DNA from: an uncultured Prochlorococcus sp.
GTDB taxonomy: Bacteria > Cyanobacteriota > Cyanobacteriia > PCC-6307 > Cyanobiaceae
Reading direction: 5' to 3'
Length of the DNA stretch: 45,444 nt
NCBI GenBank assembly: GCA_902521995.1
Contig: CABYTO010000013.1
Location: 1-45,444, forward strand
Part shown: one piece after another, positions 22,977 to 30,851 of the stretch
Layout of the letters: each line of letters begins with the position of its first letter
How positions within the stretch are numbered: position 1 is the first letter of the stretch
The notes under the pieces: generated by a model
The model's input: only the letters and a program-made list of their open reading frames with translations
Database searches by the model: none
What the model was told of the DNA's origin: nothing
Translations under genes and position numbers: made by a program

Positions 22977-23186
22977 TTAAGCTTTCTCTAATTCACTTTC
23001 AGCGAAATTATTTGTATTTGCTCCACCATCAGTTCCGCTTATCCCAGCGTAATTTACTTTATCGAATCTGACTACACAGTTATATTTAATGCCTGAGGTA
23101 TCAACTGAAGCAACTTTACCGATTTCATTATACCAATATGATTCTGGTCTTTTTACTCTTACGAGATCTCCTCTTGAAATAGCCAT
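22977..23186 (-). CDS. psaE: Photosystem I subunit IV
   Basis: PsaE is a small stromal-side PSI subunit with an SH3-like fold that helps dock ferredoxin and supports cyclic flow. The 69-residue protein has the family pattern [28 protein letters not shown] followed by [14 protein letters not shown]. Its length is typical. It leads the psaE-mutM operon. Confidence 0.98.
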   Translation of the reverse strand: MAISRGDLVRVKRPESYWYNEIGKVASVDTSGIKYNCVVRFDKVNYAGISGTDGGANTNNFAESELEKA

Positions 23187-23265
23187 TACTATTAATTTAA
23201 CTTTTTGTAGAATAACTCATCATTAATATTCTTAGACAAATTATTCACACATATTAATTAAAGTT

Positions 23266-24027
23266 TTAACAAAAATCATTTATTAAATTATTTTCGAATT
23301 CTTCTTTAGCAGGCTTACTTCCAATCCATTTCCTGCCAGGTATTCTTACATCTAATTCATTTTTATCACAATTGATTGAAATAATCAGTTTTTTATTTTC
23401 TTGATTTAGAACGTTTAAAACTTTTCTACCTTTAATATCTTTATATGTTTTACTTTGGATAATTATAGGACCATAAATTTTTTTATCTAACTCAATTAAG
23501 TCATTATTTTTTTTATTTTCAGTTGTTTCATATTTTTCTGAATTAATTGTGTTCTTTTTTCTTATTGCGAGCTTTTGACCAATTTTTATTGAATCAGCAT
23601 TATTGATATTATTAATCTCTATCAGTTCTTTTACTTTTAAATTATATTTGTTCGATATGTCAGTAAGATTTTCACCAGTTTGAACAATATGATAATTATT
23701 AATTAAATCTGATTGTTTTGTAAGATTTCCAGAAGATTCGGAGATAATAAGATTTTGGCCAACAAAGATATAATTTTCATCTTTTAAGTTATTCAATTTA
23801 ATAATTAAATCTTTATTAATTGAATAGAATTTTGAAATACTTGATATTGTATCTCCACTTTTTACAATATGAATTTTTTTTATTTCAGTTTTTTCTTCAG
23901 TAATTGATTCTTTTCTAGCAATATTCTCAATTTTGTTTTTTGATGAAAATATTTTTTCTTCTGATTTTATCAATGAGTGATTAAAAAAATTAATAAATAT
24001 GGCAATTACTAAAAATGCAAATTTCAT
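23266..24027 (-). CDS. Secreted or anchored protein with two LysM domains
   Basis: The ATG before KFAFLVIAIF gives 253 residues; a GTG 9 bases upstream is also possible. An N-terminal hydrophobic signal is followed by a Lys/Glu-rich linker, then two LysM peptidoglycan-binding domains: IHIVKSGDTISSISKFYSIN near residue 50 and YHIVQTGENLTDISNKYNLK near 110, each closing with the GQ-containing end. The C-terminal 90 residues are unrecognised and contain a lone Cys pair. It probably acts at the cell wall. It follows an aldehyde dehydrogenase by about 70 bases. Confidence 0.88.
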   Translation of the reverse strand: MKFAFLVIAIFINFFNHSLIKSEEKIFSSKNKIENIARKESITEEKTEIKKIHIVKSGDTISSISKFYSINKDLIIKLNNLKDENYIFVGQNLIISESSGNLTKQSDLINNYHIVQTGENLTDISNKYNLKVKELIEINNINNADSIKIGQKLAIRKKNTINSEKYETTENKKNNDLIELDKKIYGPIIIQSKTYKDIKGRKVLNVLNQENKKLIISINCDKNELDVRIPGRKWIGSKPAKEEFENNLINDFC

Positions 24028-24099
24028 AAAAATCACTATTTATTTAAAGATAATCTTTAAATTTAAAATCGCTAGGTTTTTGAAAACAATTTAAGTAAT

Positions 24100-25491
24100 T
24101 TAAACCTGAAAAATAAACTTTAAAAATTTCTTTACTCTCTCATAGGGGGGATACCGCAGATTTGAATCAAATAAAAAACCTTTAAAAGTAATAGATTTTT
24201 GATTTGAAAAATTTCGAAAACCTTCTTCTCCATGAAATTTACCAATACCACTTTGCCCAACGCCTCCAAAGGGTAAATTTGGAATAAGGACTGGCAACAT
24301 CACATCATTTATACAAATTGTTCCAGAGCTGGTTACTTTTGAAATATGATTATGGATTTTTTTATTGCCTCCAAATAAGTAGATTGCTAAGGGTTTTGAT
24401 GTTTGACTAATCTGTTTTAAGGCTGATTCTTTATCATTAATTCCAACTATAGGAAGTAGTGAACTGAATAATTCTTTCTGCAAAATATCTGTTTCATTTA
24501 ATTTAGTTCTCAAAATTGTAGGAGATATTTTCAACTTTTTTTTACTAAAAGTCCCCCCAAATAAAATTCTTTTTTCTTTTTCATATTGTTTGAGAATTTC
24601 CACAGTTGATGTAAATTGTTTTTTCTCCAATTTTGATAGGTTTTCGGAAATAATTGGATTATCTCCGTAAAAACTTACTATGTATTTTTTTAATTTTTCT
24701 ATAAAAATATTTTCAATTTCTTTATCTACAAAGATATGATTTGGAGCCATGCAGGATTGACCAGAATTAAAAAATTTACCCCAAACAATTCTTTTTGCAG
24801 CCACTTCTAAATTTGCATTCTTGAAAACAATTACAGGATTTGTTCCGCTTAACTCAAGAGTTAATGGAGTTAAGTTTTTTGAAGCTAATTTCATTATAGA
24901 TTTTCCAGTTTCAGTACTTCCTGTAAAAAAAATGTGGTCAAAATTTTGTTCAATTAATTTTATGGATTGTTTATTATCACCTTCTACTGTCATTAGGACA
25001 TCTTTACGGAAATATTTGGAAGTAAGCTTTTTAATAAGTTTTGAGGTCGCAGGACATTTCTCTGATGGTTTTATAACTGCAGTATTTCCTGCTGAGAAAA
25101 TATTTACCAATGGCTTTAAAATATAAAGTAATGGGTAATTATAGGGACCAAGAATTAAGACACACCCAAGAGGTTCATAAATAACTTTGGAGGATGATGG
25201 AAAAAGATAAAAAGGTGTATCAATCTTTTTTGGTCGCATCCAAGAATTGAGTTTCTTTTTTATAAGTGAAATTTCTTCTTTCACTAAAAGTATTTCTGAA
25301 AGCCCTTCAATTTCAGATTTGCCGAGATCAACAAAAAGTGATTTAATTATCTCTTTTTTATTTTCATCCAAAAGTTTAGAAACTATATTGATATGATGGA
25401 TCCGCCATTTTATATCTTCAGTTTTACCAGTGAGAACTGTATTTTTTAATTTATAGATGTCTTCTAAATGAAATTTATCAGAAATTTTCAT
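24100..25491 (-). CDS. Aldehyde dehydrogenase, class 3 / fatty-aldehyde type
   Basis: The 463-residue protein oxidises an aldehyde to the acid with NAD(P). Catalytic Cys247 lies in NSGQSCMAPNH, the general base Glu213 in TLELSG, and the cofactor-binding motif is FFTGSTETGKSIM. The LGPYNYPL segment and short length match class 3 ALDHs; cyanobacterial members convert fatty aldehydes or apocarotenals. Substrate here is inferred. The divergent gap to the GNAT gene is 156 bases. Confidence 0.9.
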   Translation of the reverse strand: MKISDKFHLEDIYKLKNTVLTGKTEDIKWRIHHINIVSKLLDENKKEIIKSLFVDLGKSEIEGLSEILLVKEEISLIKKKLNSWMRPKKIDTPFYLFPSSSKVIYEPLGCVLILGPYNYPLLYILKPLVNIFSAGNTAVIKPSEKCPATSKLIKKLTSKYFRKDVLMTVEGDNKQSIKLIEQNFDHIFFTGSTETGKSIMKLASKNLTPLTLELSGTNPVIVFKNANLEVAAKRIVWGKFFNSGQSCMAPNHIFVDKEIENIFIEKLKKYIVSFYGDNPIISENLSKLEKKQFTSTVEILKQYEKEKRILFGGTFSKKKLKISPTILRTKLNETDILQKELFSSLLPIVGINDKESALKQISQTSKPLAIYLFGGNKKIHNHISKVTSSGTICINDVMLPVLIPNLPFGGVGQSGIGKFHGEEGFRNFSNQKSITFKGFLFDSNLRYPPYERVKKFLKFIFQV

Positions 25492-25647
25492 TTTTTACCT
25501 TTCAATAGTATTAAATATATCAAAGGATAAATTGTAAATAACTAAGGTTTTTAGGCAGTTCAATCAAAGCGAATGATTTATGAGAAATAATCAAATTTAT
25601 TAATATTGCTATTAAAAATTCAAATTTTTCTTGGTTAGTATATTTCT

Positions 25648-26538
25648 ATGAGGGAAAATTTTTCAATTAGATTGATATCTATAAATGAAATACCAGAAGT
25701 CACAAACTGGGCAAGGTTAGAAGGATTTTCTCCTGGAATGGATGATTTATCAATTTATAGAAATACAGATAAACAAGGGGTATGGGTAGCTTGCCTAGAC
25801 AATAATCCCATAGGCTCTATTGCGTGTATAAAATATAATTCCTCGTATAGTTTTATAGGTTTATTTATTGTTAAAAAAGAATTCCGGAATAATGGATATG
25901 GAGTGAGATTATGGAAACATGCCCTCGAATATTTGAAAAATGTTGATTGTATTGGTCTTGAGGCTGCCCCAGATAGATTAAATGATTACGCAAAGTGGGG
26001 ATTTAGAAAATCTTCCATTACAAATCGATGGAAATTAAATGGTTCTCAAGATTTGCTATTGAGAAATTTCTATAAAGATCAATTTCATTCTTTTAAAGTT
26101 GTCCCGGGTAATAAAATTTCTTCTGAAGCAGTCTTAATTTATGATGATCAAAGAGAACCTAGTCCCAGACCACATTTTCTAAATGACTGGTTGAAAAATT
26201 CTCATGGTAATGTCAGTGCAATTGTCGATAATAATGGGATGTGCCATGGATTTGGCAGGATAAGACCTTGTGTATTGGAGGATAATGAGCAAGGCTGGAG
26301 AATTGGCCCACTTTTAGCGGATACTCCACCACTTGCTGAATTATTAATAAGGGAGTTAGTTGGTGATTTAGATGCTCAAATCTTATTGGATTGCTCTAAT
26401 CTGAACCCTTATGCAAATTATCTTTTATCAAGTTTGGGATTTGAGGAAATATCAAAAACTTACAGAATGTATAAAGGTATTCAACCTCCCTGCCCTATGA
26501 ATCAAGTATATGGACTTGCCTGCTTGGAACTGGGATGA
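25648..26538 (+). CDS. GNAT-family N-acetyltransferase, probably with two GNAT domains
   Basis: The 296-residue protein has an N-terminal GNAT domain with the acetyl-CoA loop pattern FIVKKEFRNNGYGVRLWKHALEYL near residues 72-92. The second half (residues about 150-290) has a weaker GNAT-like arrangement with GFGRIRPCVLEDNEQGWRIGPLLAD and a final LGFEEISKTYRMYKG. Two-domain proteins of this type are common in bacteria; the substrate is unknown. It stands alone between divergent and convergent neighbours. Confidence 0.85.
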   Translation: MRENFSIRLISINEIPEVTNWARLEGFSPGMDDLSIYRNTDKQGVWVACLDNNPIGSIACIKYNSSYSFIGLFIVKKEFRNNGYGVRLWKHALEYLKNVDCIGLEAAPDRLNDYAKWGFRKSSITNRWKLNGSQDLLLRNFYKDQFHSFKVVPGNKISSEAVLIYDDQREPSPRPHFLNDWLKNSHGNVSAIVDNNGMCHGFGRIRPCVLEDNEQGWRIGPLLADTPPLAELLIRELVGDLDAQILLDCSNLNPYANYLLSSLGFEEISKTYRMYKGIQPPCPMNQVYGLACLELG

Positions 26539-26601
26539 TTTCCTTTAAAACGTTCATTTTCCCTTTTTTTGTAATACTGAAAGAAGTTTGTTTGATTAAG
26601 A

Positions 26602-26850
26602 TTAACTTCCAGAAGGTTTCAAAATTTTTTCTACAATATCGGCGTTGATTATAGTGATCTCTCCATTGTCAATATTGGCAACTTGAAACAAGGTCCATGA
26701 ATTTGGATTTCTAGCTCCTCCAATACAGTCGATAACTTGACCGACCCAATAATTTTCATTCTTTTCCTTAGTATCTTCGCAATTTTCTTTTTTAATTGCG
26801 ACATAATCACCAGGCCTAACGAAAAGAAACTCAGGAGTTGCTGAGCTCAC
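26602..26850 (-). CDS. Small cyanobacterial protein, DUF3104-like
   Basis: The 82-residue protein starts at GTG (SSATPEFLFVRPGDYV). A VRPGDYVAIKKENC start, a WVGQVIDCIGGARNP middle and an FQVANIDNGEITIINADIV end suggest a small beta-barrel like the DUF3104 family of picocyanobacteria; the family name is from memory. A nested dyad with a LexA-like core lies 15-40 bases upstream of the start, so expression may respond to DNA damage (inference). Confidence 0.75.
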   Translation of the reverse strand: MSSATPEFLFVRPGDYVAIKKENCEDTKEKNENYWVGQVIDCIGGARNPNSWTLFQVANIDNGEITIINADIVEKILKPSGS

Positions 26851-26854
26851 AATA

Positions 26855-26891
26855 AATAACTAATAGTATATATGTACTATAGTAAGTTATT
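26855..26891. promoter_or_regulatory. Nested dyad with LexA-like core
   Basis: The outer arms AATAACT (26855-26861) and AGTTATT (26885-26891) enclose ATAGTA (26863-26868) and TACTAT (26875-26880). The 14-base core AGTATATATGTACT (26865-26878) differs at one position from the cyanobacterial LexA-box pattern RGTACNNNDGTWCB. It lies just upstream of the small gene ending its start at 26850. Confidence 0.45.
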
Positions 26892-26947
26892 AGTTTTGTT
26901 GCTGAACTTTGAATTATTTAGCAAACTAGGGGTAATTTAAAAATAAA

Positions 26948-27040
26948 ATGGAATCAACTGAAATTGCTATATTATCAACATTATTGGGGTTAATTTTAGC
27001 TTTAACTGACGCTTATATAGAACGAAATATTCCTGGATAA
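26948..27040 (+). CDS. 30-residue single-helix membrane microprotein
   Basis: ATG to TAA encodes 30 residues starting MESTEIAILSTLLGLILALT and ending AYIERNIPG. One hydrophobic helix covers about residues 6-21. Size and shape are like the low-molecular-mass photosynthetic subunits, but I cannot match it to a named one. Real-gene support comes from the clean helix, the polar ends, and its position downstream of a regulated promoter region. Confidence 0.55.
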   Translation: MESTEIAILSTLLGLILALTDAYIERNIPG

Positions 27041-27074
27041 TAAATACTTCTAATTCAATTCTTAAATTAAATAA

Positions 27075-27222
27075 GATTTAAGCTGGTCTAATATGTCGGC
27101 ACGGTTGGAAACTAGTTTTGTAAAAACTAAATATATCAACCCTCCCATTGCAAGCCTTCCGTTAATTTTTTCTAACTGCTTTAGTGTTCTCAAAAGTTAC
27201 CCTAGCGGTTAAATAAAATTTA
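27075..27222 (+). ncRNA. Candidate structured small RNA
   Basis: GGTTG (27103-27107) pairs with CAACC (27137-27141), and inside it TAGTTTT (27113-27119) pairs with AAAACTA (27123-27129). A C-rich unpaired stretch follows, then TAACTGC pairs with GCGGTTA near 27206-27212. The GGTTGGAAAC entry resembles, from memory, the Yfr2-type RNAs of marine cyanobacteria. The same bases also hold a 39-codon open frame at 27093-27212, so a small protein is an alternative. Strand and ends are approximate. Confidence 0.4.
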
Positions 27223-27306
27223 AAGGGTATAGAAAATAAAAAAGTATTGATTACTTCAAAATTAAAAAAAAATTTATAGAAATATTATTTCAAACACGAA
27301 TTAAAT

Positions 27307-27444
27307 TTAAAGCCAAGCTTCTTTCATCTCAAGATAAAGTCTCTCGCTCTCAGCAGAGTTAATTTTGCTGTCTGAATAGGATTGTTGCTGTTGCTGCTGC
27401 TGCTGCTGAGTTGAGTTAGTATTAGGATTTTGGACTTCGCTCAT
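27307..27444 (-). CDS. 45-residue protein with a nine-glutamine tract
   Basis: This protein begins MSEVQNPNTNST, has nine consecutive Gln, and ends with a charged helix-like segment (ESERLYLEMKEAWL). The Gln tract is coded mainly by CAG repeats, striking in such an AT-rich genome. I recognise no domain. The ATG is preceded by TCTCC on the minus-strand reading, a usable ribosome-binding site. Confidence 0.65.
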   Translation of the reverse strand: MSEVQNPNTNSTQQQQQQQQQSYSDSKINSAESERLYLEMKEAWL

Positions 27445-27561
27445 TAGAGGAGATAAATATTTGTGTTTATTCTCTCATATTTAGAGCTTTTTTTGTCAAC
27501 TTAAATTCTTAAATTTTTTTTAAATTTTTTTACGCTTTTAATTTTCCTGTTTTGAGTGAAT

Positions 27562-27663
27562 TTATTTCGCTACAGTAGTTTTGGTATATAGGAATTTAAC
27601 TTCCCAATATACAATTCCTAGGAAGATGGCACTTGCAATAATAATTTCAGAAATGGCTAACAT
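27562..27663 (-). CDS. 33-residue single-helix membrane microprotein
   Basis: ATG to TAA encodes a protein starting MLAISEIIIASAIFLGIVYW, then a short basic tail ending TTVAK. One hydrophobic helix spans about residues 2-18. No family recognised. It lies between the poly-Gln gene and the divergent four-helix membrane protein. Confidence 0.55.
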   Translation of the reverse strand: MLAISEIIIASAIFLGIVYWEVKFLYTKTTVAK

Positions 27664-27811
27664 TTTATTTTTCAATACTAATTAAATTTTGGTATCAATT
27701 TACACAGAATGCAATAGGTACTAATTACATTCTAGATTTTAAAAAATCTTATTTAATAAAATAACGCGGCGAAATAATATAAAATTTTAAGTTAGATACA
27801 GATTTTTTTCC

Positions 27812-28246
27812 GTGGGAAATTTCATAAATTCAACAACTCTTATACCTTTAATACCTTTAGTAACCTCTTTTTTTATTCTTATTTTATTGGCAAGTTTTAA
27901 CAGAACACTTAACAGGTTAACAAAACCAGTTACTGCACTGGTTGCATTATCTTTATTAAGTTCTGCTTTTATAAGCTTATTTGACTATTTTAAGAAAATA
28001 GAAGAAGAATTAGTTTTATCTGAATTTCTCAAATTTTTTGAAGAAAAAAATTTAGTTATACATCTCAATTTAGTAAATGAAAAAATTATAATTTTTTTCT
28101 CATTAATAATGATATTAATTATTGGAATATCTTTTTATAAATTGCCTAGAAAAAAAGGTTACGTCTCATTAATGATCAGCCTAGGATTAATTTCTTCTTC
28201 GGTGATACTCTCAATATTGCTGATAGATTTCTCAGCACTAATCTAA
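27812..28246 (+). CDS. Four-helix membrane protein resembling the NdhF/NuoL N-terminus
   Basis: The GTG start gives 144 residues with hydrophobic segments at about 9-28, 41-58, 89-106 and 117-140. The first 60 residues (STTLIPLIPLVTSFF, then FNRTLNRLTKPVTALVALSLL) look like the N-terminal part of NAD(P)H dehydrogenase subunit 5, which is over 600 residues. It may be a remnant, a split relative or an independent small protein. Its stop codon interleaves with the stop of the converging PTOX gene. Confidence 0.7.
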   Translation: MGNFINSTTLIPLIPLVTSFFILILLASFNRTLNRLTKPVTALVALSLLSSAFISLFDYFKKIEEELVLSEFLKFFEEKNLVIHLNLVNEKIIIFFSLIMILIIGISFYKLPRKKGYVSLMISLGLISSSVILSILLIDFSALI

Positions 28247-28752
28247 ACTGTTGTAAGCATTGACAAAGCTTCGTTAAGTTCTTGTACATGATTTAATTCA
28301 TCTTGAGCAATTTCTTTTATTTTTTGATCATTTGGATTATCTATTAAATATTTGGAATAAGTTTCAAATGCATGTTCTTCGATTTTTATGTTTACATCAT
28401 AAGCATTAGCTGGAGATAGGAAATAATAAAAAACCATGATCCAGTAATAGACAAGAACAAGGTGTCTCGCAAAAAATCTATCAATCCAGAACCTATCACC
28501 TCCTCTTTTCTCCATTTCTTTAAGATGCTCAGTTTCGTTAATAGCTTGATAAAAATGTTCTTTCATTAAAATCATTGTTTTCTCATTTTTAATTCCTAGA
28601 GATTCTTTAAAATGAAGAACTGAAAGAAATGCAAAATAAGGTGATCTAGCTATAACTTCTAAAACCCAAAATCTTTGTAAAGATCTACCAGAGTATATGA
28701 AGTCTAAGAAGTTAACTGTGCTATTCAAAATCAAAGAATTTAATTTCTTCAT
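28243..28752 (-). CDS. ptox: Plastoquinol terminal oxidase
   Basis: PTOX is a di-iron membrane-surface oxidase that passes plastoquinol electrons to O2, relieving over-reduction in strong light or iron-poor water. All six predicted iron ligands are present: Glu32 in RFWVLEVIARSPYF, Glu73 and His76 in NETEHL, Glu125 in IEEHAFETY, and Glu152 and His155 in DELNHV. The 169-residue length is compact relative to plant PTOX, which carries a transit peptide and an extra loop. Its upstream gap (155 bases) should hold its promoter. Confidence 0.95.
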   Translation of the reverse strand: MKKLNSLILNSTVNFLDFIYSGRSLQRFWVLEVIARSPYFAFLSVLHFKESLGIKNEKTMILMKEHFYQAINETEHLKEMEKRGGDRFWIDRFFARHLVLVYYWIMVFYYFLSPANAYDVNIKIEEHAFETYSKYLIDNPNDQKIKEIAQDELNHVQELNEALSMLTTV

Positions 28753-28907
28753 GGATTTAGTTTTTCTTTAAGTATAATTACTCAGCCGTTCGAGGGCTAT
28801 GATGTATTGAAGTAATTAACCAAAAATTAATATTTATAGTCTAAAAATTGTTACTTCCATTGAAATATTTTTTTTTCATGCATTAATTGGATAGATAAAA
28901 ATTTTAT

Positions 28908-29048
28908 ATGACAACTACTGAAAAAATTGCAAATGCAAAAAAAAGGATTGATGAATTAGAAAGACTTATAAAATTTTGGAATGATTCAGACCATGATGAG
29001 GCAAAAATAGTAAATTTTTCAAAGAACATTGAAAATAAAGTTGCTTAA
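28908..29048 (+). CDS. 46-residue charged helical protein
   Basis: The protein starts MTTTEKIANAKKRIDELERL and is rich in Lys, Asp, Glu and Asn, with no membrane segment; it is probably a single helix. No family recognised. ATG to TAA is clean and sits alone between PTOX and the next microprotein. Confidence 0.6.
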   Translation: MTTTEKIANAKKRIDELERLIKFWNDSDHDEAKIVNFSKNIENKVA

Positions 29049-29194
29049 ATTGTGAAGATTAAGGCTAATTAACTTTATCTACTTAAAGTGATTTAATATC
29101 TTTGAGGTTTCGAATATTGTTTAATTTATAAATAGAGCAATTAAACCTATTTTCAAAAACTGTAAGGAAGAAATAATCTAAAAGAAAAATAAAT

Positions 29195-29308
29195 ATGAAA
29201 ACCTTTTCAAAAAAATATTTAGTTCCGATTAAATTTATACCATGGGTTTTTTGGGTATTTATATCTTTTATGAGTTTATATTTGTGTAAGATAGCCTGGG
29301 TAAATTGA
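29195..29308 (+). CDS. 37-residue membrane microprotein with basic N-terminus
   Basis: This protein starts MKTFSKKYLVPIKFIPWVFW, with a hydrophobic helix over about residues 15-31 and a short tail CKIAWVN. A longer minus-strand frame overlaps it but starts inside the next gene and has no internal Met, so this plus-strand reading is preferred. Family unknown. Confidence 0.5.
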   Translation: MKTFSKKYLVPIKFIPWVFWVFISFMSLYLCKIAWVN

Positions 29309-29321
29309 ATAATTAATGGAT

Positions 29322-29630
29322 CTAGCTTCTCCTTAGCCAACCAGGAGCACCGCCAAACCAATCCGATATATCATCTTCATTAGGGTTGAAATGATTTTCT
29401 TTATCTAGTCCATCTATCCCAAATGATTGTAAGAGGTTATCAATCCCCCCATCATTTTTCGTACCATTCCTTCTAAAACTGTTAGCTTTTTTCAGCCAAA
29501 GAGAAATTGTAGAGTTATGGTGTGCAAATTTCTCGACATATATTCTTTCTTCTAATGTAATTGATTTATCTTGAGCAATTCTTTTAATTATTCCTTGGAT
29601 TTTTAATCTTTTTGAATTACTAAGAAGCAT
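29322..29630 (-). CDS. Conserved-looking 102-residue hypothetical protein
   Basis: A basic N-terminal helical half (SNSKRLKIQGIIKRIAQDKS, then LEERIYVEKFAHHNSTISLWLKKA) is followed by an Asp/Gly/Asn-rich linker and the C-terminal motif DISDWFGGAPGWLRRS. The spacing suggests a cyanobacterial-specific soluble protein. I recognise no named domain. Confidence 0.75.
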   Translation of the reverse strand: MLLSNSKRLKIQGIIKRIAQDKSITLEERIYVEKFAHHNSTISLWLKKANSFRRNGTKNDGGIDNLLQSFGIDGLDKENHFNPNEDDISDWFGGAPGWLRRS

Positions 29631-29894
29631 TTTGCGATCAATTCATTATTCTTTTTATAGGAAGGATTACAAAATATATCTTGTCAATGTTAATTTCAAC
29701 AAATAACCATTTTAAGAGGTTTTTAAGCAATAAAAGTCTTAAGACACTAAAAAAAGGGATCAATAAGTTACATATGATACTTTTATTCATTTATCAAACT
29801 TATAATTCCCACAAATTAGATAAAAAAAATCAATCCATTTTCAAAGACACTGTAAAATTTAAGAAAAGCCGACTCAGTTGTTGCATAATAGTAA

Positions 29895-29923
29895 ATCTGT
29901 ACTATTATTAGTACAGATGTATT
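29895..29923. promoter_or_regulatory. Perfect dyad with LexA-like core upstream of a small gene
   Basis: ATCTGTACTA (29895-29904) and TAGTACAGAT (29909-29918) are perfect inverted repeats around TTAT. Overlapping the right arm, AGTACAGATGTATT (29910-29923) differs at one position from the pattern RGTACNNNDGTWCB. It lies 8 bases upstream of the start at 29932, so it could overlap the ribosome-binding region as well as the promoter. Confidence 0.45.
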
Positions 29924-29931
29924 GTAAAGAC

Positions 29932-30138
29932 ATGAAAGTGATTTCATCTTCTCCTTATGCCCCTTTTAATTCAAAAGAGTGGAATTCTCTAATAAGCAAA
30001 AATGTAAAGTTTGAAAATACTCCAATAAAGATTCAAAAAAAATTTTATAGAACTTTTACTCTAACAAAGATTGAAAAAGATAAACTTTTGCAAGAGAAGA
30101 ATGAATTGCACCAACAAATGCAACTCGTATTCGGATAG
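29932..30138 (+). CDS. 68-residue hypothetical protein
   Basis: The protein starts MKVISSSPYAPFNSKEWNSL and has a Lys-rich middle and a coiled-coil-like end (KIEKDKLLQEKNELHQQMQLVFG). A frame extending upstream to 29878 runs through the dyad and is not favoured. No family recognised; the palindrome just upstream suggests regulated expression. Confidence 0.65.
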   Translation: MKVISSSPYAPFNSKEWNSLISKNVKFENTPIKIQKKFYRTFTLTKIEKDKLLQEKNELHQQMQLVFG

Positions 30139-30228
30139 AAAAATATTAACTAACAATCTTTTTATTGAATATTATTTTACGAGATCCAATTTTTTGTTAG
30201 ATTAGTAGAAATACAAGAAGGATTTAAT

Positions 30229-30519
30229 TTGGCTGTTGATCGAGAACTTTTAAAAGAAGTTACCCAAGAACTTTGGAATACCGTAAAAAAACTAAGACCT
30301 GAAATAGATCGGCAAACTCGACTTCAATTAGTTTTAAAGGCCTTATTAACTATTGGAGATTTACCAGATCAAATGCAAGCTGCCATGGTAGTAGGTGTTT
30401 GCGCAGAAATGGATAAAAGTGATGTTGATAATGTTGAATCTAATTCACAAACTAAAGATTCAAGCGGAGTTGATACTTCTACAGGCAGAAAAGTAGTTAG
30501 AAGAAGTTCAGCTAAATAA
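30229..30519 (+). CDS. 96-residue hypothetical protein
   Basis: The start is TTG with an AAGGAT-like ribosome-binding site 6-10 bases upstream. The first 65 residues (VDRELLKEVTQELWNTVKKL, then RQTRLQLVLKALLTIGDLPDQM) look like a compact helical domain; the last 30 are a Ser/Asp/Lys-rich tail ending RRSSAK. No family recognised. Its size and mixed helical pattern support a real soluble protein. Confidence 0.7.
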   Translation: MAVDRELLKEVTQELWNTVKKLRPEIDRQTRLQLVLKALLTIGDLPDQMQAAMVVGVCAEMDKSDVDNVESNSQTKDSSGVDTSTGRKVVRRSSAK

Positions 30520-30530
30520 ACCTTAAACGA

Positions 30531-30734
30531 TCATCCTTTAATTTTCTTTGATTCGTTTTTGTGAAGTCTATTAAATAGGTAATATGAAATTACAAGTAAG
30601 AGAGGAACGAATATTGAATGCAAAGTCATCATTAATTCTGTTTGGCCCATTCCTATAAGATTTGACTCGTTTGGAAGTTGTTCTGACCAAGTGCCAACTA
30701 AATGCCAGGCTTGAGGAATTGATAAGAAAAACAT
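30531..30734 (-). CDS. 67-residue membrane protein, unknown
   Basis: The N-terminal half (MFFLSIPQAWHLVGTWSEQL) is amphipathic, then one membrane helix (HSIFVPLLLVISYYLFN) and a basic tail ending SKKIKG. No family recognised. It lies between a convergent soluble protein and the CrtI-like gene on the same strand. Confidence 0.65.
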   Translation of the reverse strand: MFFLSIPQAWHLVGTWSEQLPNESNLIGMGQTELMMTLHSIFVPLLLVISYYLFNRLHKNESKKIKG

Positions 30735-30851
30735 ATAAGAGCTATAAGTTAAGTTTATGTTCAGATAAAGACTATCATTATTGAACGTTTTTGCTTTCTT
30801 TATTCTTATTTCTTAACTAAGTATTTGTAGAGCTATAAAAAATAAGTTGAT

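Noticed and set aside
29083..29361. 92-codon minus-strand frame
   Set aside because: It starts inside the real 29322-29630 gene in another frame, has no internal Met, and overlaps a better-looking plus-strand microprotein.
29681..29911. 76-codon plus-strand frame
   Set aside because: It has Lys/Asn-rich, low-complexity composition, no ribosome-binding site or domain, and runs into the palindrome; probably chance.
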